From Rickettsia typhi (lineage in GTDB: Bacteria > Pseudomonadota > Alphaproteobacteria > Rickettsiales > UBA1997), in assembly GCA_945902255.1 (NCBI GenBank), contig CAMDMO010000097.1:1-5713 (forward strand): a DNA stretch of 5,713 nt, in the 5' to 3' direction. Made by a program: the position numbers and the translations under genes. The first letter of the stretch is position 1. Each line of letters begins with the position of its first letter. The notes below the pieces were generated by a model that did not search any database, was not told the origin of the DNA, and was given only the letters and a program-made list of their open reading frames with translations. Of this stretch, positions 1-5,047 are shown piece after piece.

Positions 1-209
1 AAGCGAATAGCTAATTGACCGCCAAGACTCCAGCCGACCAAAATATCTGGATTTTGGTTTATAGAGGAAAAAAAATTATCAATATTGTCGAAATTTTGAT
101 AATTTAGAGAAGAAGTTAAAAAAAAAGGATCAAAAACTGAATCGCGGAATATAAATTCCAGCGAATCAAATTTTTGACCCCAGCCTGATAAACAGAGAAT
201 TTTTTGCAA
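1..209 (-). CDS. Alpha/beta hydrolase, BioH/BioG-like (N-terminal part, cut by window edge)
   Basis: Only the first 69 residues are in the window; the 3' end lies off the left edge. Reading the minus strand from a TTG at 209-207 gives a protein opening QKILCLSGWGQKFDSL, the usual first strand and oxyanion-hole turn of alpha/beta hydrolases. GWSLGG at residues 59-64 is the nucleophile elbow (GxSxG) with catalytic Ser61. GWSLGG and the opening GWG resemble BioH, the pimeloyl-ACP methyl ester esterase of biotin synthesis, but the serine comes about 20 residues earlier than I recall for E. coli BioH, closer to the compact BioG type. The Asp and His of the triad would lie outside the window. The frame has a stop four codons before the TTG and no ATG in the visible part, so TTG is the best start. 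It begins 5 bases after the rpmE stop and is probably transcribed from the rpmE promoter. The hydrolase fold is fairly sure; the substrate is not. Confidence 0.68.
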   Translation of the reverse strand, partial: MQKILCLSGWGQKFDSLEFIFRDSVFDPFFLTSSLNYQNFDNIDNFFSSINQNPDILVGWSLGGQLAIR

Positions 210-214
210 ATCTA

Positions 215-514
215 TTAGTTAGATTCTGAATTATTGCCAACAAAATCGAAATTACCAAATTTTTTCTTAAATTTAGTAACTCTTTCATCATTAACGTTGA
301 TAAAGCTTTGACCGTTTTCTTGCCATGCTGGATGGTTTAGTGGATCAGCATCTAGTCTAAGAGTATCGCCTTCTTTACCCCAAGTTGTAAGAATTTGAAA
401 TTTATCACCATTAGTTTTAACTACATTCACCAAATGTTGCTTTGGATGATGACCGTCAGCAAGTGCTTTGGCTGGCTTAGAATCTGACTTTGTCTGAGTT
501 TTTGCTTTAGACAT
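215..514 (-). CDS. rpmE: 50S ribosomal protein L31
   Basis: This encodes a 99-residue large-subunit ribosomal protein. In other bacteria L31 helps bridge the 50S and 30S subunits. The core has the alphaproteobacterial L31 pattern: HP near residues 23-24, TTWGKEGDTLRLD at 43-55, HPAW at 61-64, and a basic stretch ending KFKKKFGNFDF at 81-91. There are no cysteines, so it is the zinc-free form. Compared with the usual family length of roughly 70-80 residues, it has about 20 extra residues at the N-terminus, rich in Lys, Ser and Ala. No internal Met could serve as a shorter start, and the promoter just upstream fits this ATG with a leader of about 35 bases, so the extension is probably real. No clear Shine-Dalgarno sequence precedes the ATG. 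It is followed closely by the hydrolase gene on the same strand and is divergent from the M23 peptidase gene. Confidence 0.9.
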   Translation of the reverse strand: MSKAKTQTKSDSKPAKALADGHHPKQHLVNVVKTNGDKFQILTTWGKEGDTLRLDADPLNHPAWQENGQSFINVNDERVTKFKKKFGNFDFVGNNSESN

Positions 515-556
515 TTTAATCTGTTTATTAAAAAATTATATAAGAAAAGGGGGTGC

Positions 557-585
557 ATTATATGAAGCCAAGTTTTTTTAGTCAA
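557..585 (-). promoter_or_regulatory. Sigma70-like promoter for rpmE
   Basis: Read on the minus strand, TTGACT (585-580) and a perfect TATAAT (562-557) are separated by exactly 17 bases, one mismatch from the full consensus. Transcription would start near 550, giving a leader of about 35 bases before the rpmE ATG at 514. A second TATAAT lies nearer the gene at 540-535 but has no matching -35 box. Seen in the sequence only; activity is inferred. Confidence 0.75.
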
Positions 586-606
586 TAGGCGAATTGTAAT
601 TAAATC

Positions 607-634
607 TTGACATTGGGGTGATAATTTGGATAAT
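607..634 (+). promoter_or_regulatory. Sigma70-like promoter for the M23 peptidase-bactofilin genes
   Basis: A perfect TTGACA (607-612) is followed after 16 bases by GATAAT (629-634), one mismatch from the -10 consensus. Transcription would start near 641, leaving a leader of roughly 90 bases before the ATG at 730. Its -35 box sits 21 bases from the -35 box of the oppositely directed rpmE promoter, so the two are back to back. The -10 choice is less certain than the -35. Confidence 0.6.
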
Positions 635-729
635 GGGTTTCAAATTAATATAAATCTTACAAAAGAAAGTCTCCTTAAAAGAAGTTCAGTTAAGTCTTGT
701 CGCGGTTGTTCGTAACAAATAAATTTTTG

Positions 730-1944
730 ATGAAAAATAGCTATATTTTAAAAAAGAAAGCATCAGATGTCACTAGAGCTGTAAGCAAAATGCTGTTAAA
801 ATCGTTTAACCGTTTTTACAATATTTTTCTTGCCAAAAGAACCATTCTTTTTGTTACCAATCAGAAAATCAGAACTGTTAACATAGGTCCAATCGCACAA
901 ATCTCTATGATGGTGGCGCTAGTTTGGATGGTGAATTTTTGCTATCAATCGATACAATATCATAAAATTATTGAAAGTAAGTCGCGCGAAATCAGTAAAT
1001 TGAAGTCGCTAAATGAATATTTTGAAGATGAATTTGTTGCGGTTAATGAAAAGTTACAAAAAATTAATGAATATTTAATTTTTGTGACCGGCGAAAACCA
1101 GTCAGTTAAAGATAGGCAGCGTGTTTTTAAGCAGCCGCCGGCGGATATTAAAGAAGAAGATCTAAGTAAGCGTGATAAAAATACTCTAAATCAAGTAAGA
1201 GATGCAGATAATTATCTAAAAAATGTGCAACTATTGGCGGAAGAAAGAATCAAGAAAATTGAGGCGGCAGTTGCTTTTACGGGGTTAAATATGAGAAAGC
1301 CGGTAATAAAAAAGGATGATATTCAAGAAGTTAGTTTGAATGATAAAAACGAAGTAATGCCAGCTGGCGGGCCAATGGTAAAAGATAATTCAGCTAGCTA
1401 TAAAAAAGCTAGTTCATCAAAAGGCAATCTGGCGCAACGCCTAGAAAAACGCAAGTTTAGCAACGAAATTGATCATTTAATAGTTTTAGAAAAATTGGCT
1501 GAGGTTATGCCATTTTCAAGACCAATGAAAACTTATTATATTTCCAGTGGGTTTGGTAAAAGAGTTGATCCAATAACTCATGGTGGCGGGATTCACCAAG
1601 GTTTAGATTTTGTTGGACCAGCTAGAGAAAAAATAATTAGCCCGTCGGAAGGAAAAGTAATTCTTGCGGGCCCTTTCAGCAATTACGGGAATGCTATTGT
1701 AATAGATCATGGTTTTGGCATCACCAGTCGTTATGGACATTTATCTGAAATTAAGGTGGCGGTTGGTAAAAAAGTTAAAAAAGGTGATTTGATCGCAATT
1801 CAAGGAAGCACCGGACGCAGCACAGGAGCTCATTTGCATTATGAGGTTAGATATAAGGATATTCCGCTCAATCCAAAAAAGTTTTTAGAAGCGGGTGAAA
1901 TGTTATTTAAAGGCGAGGGAAAAACCAATTATGTCAATAGCTAA
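730..1944 (+). CDS. Membrane-anchored M23 family metallopeptidase (peptidoglycan DD-endopeptidase-like)
   Basis: The predicted enzyme is a zinc peptidase that cuts peptide cross-links in peptidoglycan in the periplasm. Counting from the ATG (404 residues): a basic cytoplasmic N-terminus (1-51), one transmembrane helix (about 55-73, ISMMVALVWMVNFCYQ), a charged coiled-coil-like stretch (about 75-116), a low-complexity linker, and the M23/LytM domain (about 267-386). All expected active-site residues are present: His289 and Asp293 in HQGLD, His337 in YGHLS, and His368 and His370 in GAHLHYEV, so it should be catalytically active rather than a degenerate EnvC-like activator. The open frame extends upstream to a TTG at 697 (11 more residues); I prefer the ATG because neighbouring frames also begin at doubtful TTGs, but neither start has a good ribosome site. 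The last 14 bases overlap the bactofilin start, implying coupled translation. The family is confident; the exact bond cleaved is not. Confidence 0.9.
   Translation: MKNSYILKKKASDVTRAVSKMLLKSFNRFYNIFLAKRTILFVTNQKIRTVNIGPIAQISMMVALVWMVNFCYQSIQYHKIIESKSREISKLKSLNEYFEDEFVAVNEKLQKINEYLIFVTGENQSVKDRQRVFKQPPADIKEEDLSKRDKNTLNQVRDADNYLKNVQLLAEERIKKIEAAVAFTGLNMRKPVIKKDDIQEVSLNDKNEVMPAGGPMVKDNSASYKKASSSKGNLAQRLEKRKFSNEIDHLIVLEKLAEVMPFSRPMKTYYISSGFGKRVDPITHGGGIHQGLDFVGPAREKIISPSEGKVILAGPFSNYGNAIVIDHGFGITSRYGHLSEIKVAVGKKVKKGDLIAIQGSTGRSTGAHLHYEVRYKDIPLNPKKFLEAGEMLFKGEGKTNYVNS
1392..1414. repeat. Short inverted repeat inside the M23 gene
   Basis: AGCTAGCT (1392-1399) and AGCTAGTT (1407-1414) can pair as an 8-base stem with one G-U wobble around a 7-base A-rich loop. 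It lies in the part of the gene encoding the low-complexity linker (around NSASYKKASSS), where sequence is least constrained. It has no U-tract, so it is not a typical terminator. It may be a chance palindrome. Confidence 0.35.
1915..1920 (+). promoter_or_regulatory. Ribosome binding site deciding the bactofilin start
   Basis: GAGGGA lies 10 bases before the ATG at 1931, inside the 3' end of the M23 gene. It is the clearest Shine-Dalgarno-like sequence in the window and supports 1931 over the in-frame ATG at 1895. Confidence 0.55.
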
Positions 1945-2350
1945 CCTAAAAGCGAAGGTTGTATCAATTACTCAGAGCAATAAGCTTAGCAATGATAATT
2001 CTGTTTCTAAGAAATTAGAGGTTGTTACTACTAATTTAAAATCGACACCAACCATTATTGCCAGAGATTTAAAAATTGAAGGAGATGTTTATAGCTCAGG
2101 AGTTGTTGAAATCGAAGGTTTTATTAAAGGAACTATCAAGGCCCGCGTGGTTGTTTTAAGGGAAGATGGTTTTGTTGAAGGAATCATTATTGCAGATTTG
2201 CTGACAATTAAAGGCAAATTTGAAGGTTCAATTAAGGCGAAAAATGTTAATATTGCCAATAAAGCTCAGATTATTGGTGTTGTTGAATATGACTCTCTTT
2301 CAGTTGAAGATGGAGCCTCTATTGACGGACAGTTCAAGAAATTATCTTAA
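1931..2350 (+). CDS. Bactofilin (polymer-forming cytoskeletal protein)
   Basis: Bactofilins self-assemble into nucleotide-independent filaments, usually on the inner face of the membrane, and localise cell-wall enzymes. The 139-residue product has a flexible N-terminal arm (1-38) and a bactofilin core (about 40-135, formerly DUF583) made of short repeating strands: IEGDVYSSGVVEIEG, then IKGTIKARVVVL, VEGIIIADLLTIKG, FEGSIKAKNVNI and VEYDSLSVEDGASIDG. The regular G-x-[VI] turns are the signature of the right-handed beta-helix. The first 15 residues (MSIANLKAKVVSITQ) could form a short amphipathic membrane-binding segment, which is inference. An upstream in-frame ATG at 1895 would bury the start deep in the M23 gene and lacks a ribosome site. 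The 14-base overlap with the M23 gene matches the known pairing of bactofilins with M23 peptidases, as in BacA-LmdC of stalked alphaproteobacteria and CcmA with the Csd peptidases in Helicobacter. The likely job is positioning the upstream peptidase. Confidence 0.9.
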   Translation: MSIANLKAKVVSITQSNKLSNDNSVSKKLEVVTTNLKSTPTIIARDLKIEGDVYSSGVVEIEGFIKGTIKARVVVLREDGFVEGIIIADLLTIKGKFEGSIKAKNVNIANKAQIIGVVEYDSLSVEDGASIDGQFKKLS

Positions 2351-2369
2351 AACTGATTAATGCTGTTCA

Positions 2370-3290
2370 CTATTTCATTGCCCACAGCAAAATCGCCTTT
2401 TGTGCATGCAGTCTATTTTCCGCTTCATCAAAAATTATTGATTGTTTTGAATCAATGACTTCAGCAGTTACTTCAAATCCTCTGCAAGCAGGCAAACAGT
2501 GAGAAAATATAGCATTCTTTTTCGCTAACTTCATCAGAGAGGCATTTACTTGATAAGGTCGTAAAACCTTTTCTTTATCCTTTCTTGATTTGTCAGTTTT
2601 TTCATTACCCGTCATTGAAAACCAAGTATCAGTAATTAAAACATCAGCATCTTTTGCGGCTTTTTTTGGATCTTCACAATAGGTAATTTTTGCCCCTAAC
2701 TTTATCGCTTTTTTTATTTCGTTATTAGAGAAATCAAAACTTTTTGGTGTTGCGATTGCCAATTCATAATCAAAAATTTTAGCGGCGTGAATGTAAGAAT
2801 TTAGTACATTATTGGCATCTCCAAACCAAGCTAATTTTTTACCAGAAATTTTTCCAAGATGTTCTTCGATGGTAAGAATGCTGGCCATTATTTGACAAGG
2901 ATGACTAAAGTCGCTAAGTGCATTGATCACTGGCACTGAGGCGTATTTTGCTAGATCTAAAATTGTTTGATGTAATTGCGAGCGAATCATTATTGCATCA
3001 ACAAAGCGAGACAAAACTTTAGCAGTATCTTCAATGGTTTCGCCTTTATTTAATTGAGTATCGCTTTTATTCATAACAATAGCGTGACCACCCAATTGAT
3101 TGATGCCAACCTCAAAAGAAACGCGTGTGCGAGTTGAGTTTTGCTCAAAAATCATTGCTAGATTTTTATGGGGCAATAACTTTGCCTGCTTATCTAGGTT
3201 TTTTTCTTTTTTTAATTTTTTTGCCAAACTTAAAATGTTTTTAAGTTCCGTGGCAGGAATTTGATTTAAATCAATAAAATGTTTTATCAT
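2370..3290 (-). CDS. argF: Ornithine carbamoyltransferase
   Basis: This cytosolic enzyme makes citrulline from ornithine and carbamoyl phosphate, the sixth step of arginine synthesis. The 306-residue product has normal family length. It carries the carbamoyl-phosphate site FEQNSTRTR (48-56), HPCQ (130-133), GDANNV (157-162), the ornithine-side motif DTWFSM (221-226), the catalytic HCLPA (264-268) and the C-terminal FDEAENRLHAQ (287-297). The frame can be extended 22 codons upstream to a TTG at 3356, but that codon is part of a TTGACA promoter box, so the ATG at 3290 opening MIKHFIDLNQ is preferred; this also matches the usual family N-terminus. It converges on the bactofilin gene with a gap of 19 bases and diverges from murG. 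No other arginine genes are visible. A catabolic role (ArcB) cannot be excluded from sequence alone, but no arginine deiminase genes are nearby. Confidence 0.92.
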   Translation of the reverse strand: MIKHFIDLNQIPATELKNILSLAKKLKKEKNLDKQAKLLPHKNLAMIFEQNSTRTRVSFEVGINQLGGHAIVMNKSDTQLNKGETIEDTAKVLSRFVDAIMIRSQLHQTILDLAKYASVPVINALSDFSHPCQIMASILTIEEHLGKISGKKLAWFGDANNVLNSYIHAAKIFDYELAIATPKSFDFSNNEIKKAIKLGAKITYCEDPKKAAKDADVLITDTWFSMTGNEKTDKSRKDKEKVLRPYQVNASLMKLAKKNAIFSHCLPACRGFEVTAEVIDSKQSIIFDEAENRLHAQKAILLWAMK

Positions 3291-3328
3291 TTTTATTTTT
3301 AAAATTGCAAAATTAATGAAAGCGGGCG

Positions 3329-3356
3329 AATCTAAGGCAAGGGTTAGATTTGTCAA
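3329..3356 (-). promoter_or_regulatory. Candidate promoter for argF
   Basis: On the minus strand a perfect TTGACA (3356-3351) is followed after 16 bases by TAGATT (3334-3329), a four-of-six match to TATAAT. Transcription would begin near 3322, about 30 bases before the ATG at 3290. The -35 is strong and the -10 is weak. No ARG-box-like operator was recognised. Confidence 0.5.
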
Positions 3357-3372
3357 GGATGATGCGATTCTT

Positions 3373-3402
3373 TTGCACTCATTGCAAACGAGTTGCTATA
3401 TT
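3373..3402 (+). promoter_or_regulatory. Candidate extended -10 promoter for murG-rodZ-asmA
   Basis: TATATT (3397-3402) is preceded directly by TGC, giving an extended -10 element, with a poor -35 (TTGCAC, 3373-3378) 18 bases upstream. Transcription would start near 3409, leaving a leader of only about 9 bases before the murG ATG at 3418, so initiation may be nearly leaderless. It is back to back with the argF promoter. Moderate support. Confidence 0.45.
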
Positions 3403-3417
3403 AAATTTATTTAAAAA

Positions 3418-4596
3418 ATGGAAAAGAAAAAAATTTTTATTGTAAGTGGTGGAACTGGCGGCCATATTATTCCGGCGCGTTGTTTAGCTAGCGGATTGGC
3501 TAGTGAAAATTTTCAAGTTTTTTTCTTTGGCGATGATAAATATCAAGGTTATATCAAAGAAAGCGACCAATTTAAATCTCGCATAATAAGCTCTTCTAAG
3601 CTAGTAAAAAAGCCGTTAGATCTAATAAAGGCGGCATTTAAAATTGGATTTGGAATTGTGCAATCCATATATTTTTTATTAGTTTTTAGACCAAAATATG
3701 TGGTAGCTTTTGGCGGATATTCAACCTTTCCAATGCTGATTGCAGCAATTATTACCCGCACCAAAATTATTCTTCATGAACAAAATTCTCATTTAGGGAA
3801 AGTAAATCGCATTTTTGCTAAATATGCCAATAAAATTGCCTTATCTTTTAAAGAAACTACTGGCATCGATAAGCCTTATTTGTCAAAAGCTGTATTTACA
3901 GGTAATTTGGTGCGTGAAGAGATATTGGCTTTAAATAATATTCCATATCAATTGCCAATCTTAGAAGTCAAAAAAACCGAAATCAAAAAAGATAATAAGA
4001 TGGGATATGATGTAATTTTGGCTTCAGATTTTTCAGAAGCGGAAGTTGAAAAATCGCAGAATTTTTTCAATATTTTAATCATCGGTGGATCTGGCGGAGC
4101 AAAAATATTTAGTGAAATTTTGCCCAAGGCATTTTTTAATCTTAGTGACAATTTAAAAAATAATCTTCACATCACTCAACAATGTCGCAAAGAGCTTGTT
4201 TACGAAACTTTCATGCAATATCAATCTTATAATATAAATATTGTTGTTGATTCGTTTTTTGAAAATATGCCAGAATTAATTAATGAGGCGCACCTTGTAA
4301 TTGCTCGCTCTGGATCATCTTCTATTTTTGAATTTTGTGCCGCAAAAAAGCCGATGATTTTAATTCCTTTCGCTTTGGCCGCAGATAATCATCAAGAAAA
4401 AAATGCGCGATATCTTGAAAAAGAGGGTGCCGCGATTGTGGTATTAGAAAGTGAATTTAATATTAATAAAATTAATTCAATTTTAAAAAATCTCATCGAT
4501 AGTTATTCTACGTTAGAAAAAATGTCGCAAAATGCTTCTAAATTAGCAGTTCTTGAAGCGACAAAAAATCTCATTCAATTAATTGCAAATGAATAG
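3418..4596 (+). CDS. murG: UDP-N-acetylglucosamine--undecaprenyl-pyrophosphoryl-MurNAc-pentapeptide GlcNAc transferase
   Basis: MurG adds GlcNAc from UDP-GlcNAc to lipid I, making lipid II at the cytoplasmic face of the inner membrane. The GT-B fold motifs appear in order: the glycine loop GGTGGH (11-16), FGGYSTFP (98-105), HEQN (120-123), TGNLVR (161-166), the second-domain loop GGSGGAK (223-229), and the UDP-GlcNAc region ARSGSSSIFE (296-305) and DNHQEKNA (323-330). At 392 residues it is longer than the common 350-370. The excess lies between TGNLVR and GGSGG, where a charged stretch (roughly 181-215) adds about 30 residues at the junction of the two domains. The ATG opens directly onto the first strand (KKKIFIVSGG), so the start is secure despite no Shine-Dalgarno sequence. 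Its last 8 bases overlap the next gene. No mur or fts neighbours from the usual dcw cluster are seen, so murG is displaced here. Confidence 0.95.
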   Translation: MEKKKIFIVSGGTGGHIIPARCLASGLASENFQVFFFGDDKYQGYIKESDQFKSRIISSSKLVKKPLDLIKAAFKIGFGIVQSIYFLLVFRPKYVVAFGGYSTFPMLIAAIITRTKIILHEQNSHLGKVNRIFAKYANKIALSFKETTGIDKPYLSKAVFTGNLVREEILALNNIPYQLPILEVKKTEIKKDNKMGYDVILASDFSEAEVEKSQNFFNILIIGGSGGAKIFSEILPKAFFNLSDNLKNNLHITQQCRKELVYETFMQYQSYNINIVVDSFFENMPELINEAHLVIARSGSSSIFEFCAAKKPMILIPFALAADNHQEKNARYLEKEGAAIVVLESEFNINKINSILKNLIDSYSTLEKMSQNASKLAVLEATKNLIQLIANE

Positions 4597-5047
4597 TTCT
4601 CTAGAGGCAGTTTTTATTGGCAATCTTTTAAAAGAAAAAAGATTGTTTTTGAAAATGGAAATTTCTGAAATCAGCTCATATCTTAAAGTAAAAAATGCTG
4701 ATATTTTGGCAATTGAAGAAGCAAAATTAATGGAGGTCAGCAAGCATTCATATGCTTTGGGGCTAATTCGTTCTTATGCAAAATTATTAAAAATTGACCC
4801 AAAAATAATCGAAGAAAAAATTAAGCTTTTACCAATAACTTCAAACACTAGTAATACTGAACATCAATTAATTAATATTGGTGAAAATACTGATTTAAGT
4901 CCTGATAAAGATAGTGTTTTTAATTTTCTATTAGTTTCAATTTTATTATTGTTAATATTGTTTTCGCTATTCAATTCTTATGAAACAAAATCTGGTTTAA
5001 TAATAGATCAGGAAATTGTTTCCAAACTAGAAAAGATCAATAATTAA
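4589..5047 (+). CDS. Short RodZ-like protein: cytoplasmic HTH domain plus one membrane helix
   Basis: The 152-residue product has an N-terminal helix-turn-helix domain of RodZ type (about 8-70), with the characteristic pattern IGNLLKEKR, SSYLKVKNADILAIEE and YALGLIRSYAKLL. A polar linker follows, then one transmembrane helix (about 110-129, SVFNFLLVSILLLLILFSLF) and only some 20 residues beyond it. RodZ anchors MreB filaments to the membrane and tunes the elongation machinery; its HTH binds MreB rather than DNA. Full RodZ proteins usually continue into a periplasmic beta domain (DUF4115), absent here, so this is a reduced form. A TTG at 4583 gives two extra residues but the ATG at 4589 is more likely. 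The start overlaps the murG end by 8 bases and the stop overlaps the next ATG (TAATG). No mreB is visible, so the partner is inference. Confidence 0.72.
   Translation: MNSSLEAVFIGNLLKEKRLFLKMEISEISSYLKVKNADILAIEEAKLMEVSKHSYALGLIRSYAKLLKIDPKIIEEKIKLLPITSNTSNTEHQLINIGENTDLSPDKDSVFNFLLVSILLLLILFSLFNSYETKSGLIIDQEIVSKLEKINN

Noticed and set aside
633..653. Tiny leader peptide (ATG, six codons) upstream of the M23 gene
   Set aside because: It overlaps the -10 box, has no ribosome site and shows no attenuator-like hairpin after it.
697..729. TTG at 697 as start of the M23 peptidase
   Set aside because: Possible, but no good ribosome site precedes it and the ATG at 730 keeps the whole membrane-anchored architecture. 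Kept only as an alternative.
1895..1930. Longer bactofilin starting at ATG 1895
   Set aside because: It would overlap the M23 gene by 50 bases, has no ribosome site, and the added residues are just the M23 end read in another frame. GAGGGA points to 1931.
2361..2389. Inverted repeat TGCTGT/ACAGCA between the convergent bactofilin and argF ends as a shared terminator
   Set aside because: The stem is only 6 bases with a 17-base loop, it overlaps the argF stop, and neither side has a convincing T-tract.
3549..3764. Minus-strand open frame of 71 codons inside murG
   Set aside because: It lies fully antisense to conserved MurG motifs and resembles no known family; a shadow frame.
3948..4151. Minus-strand open frame of 67 codons inside murG
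   Set aside because: It is antisense to the MurG insertion and the second glycine loop, with no recognisable domain; a shadow frame.
4589..5047. DNA-binding transcription regulator
   Set aside because: The HTH is followed by a membrane helix and matches the RodZ pattern, so a cytoskeletal adaptor is more likely than a repressor.
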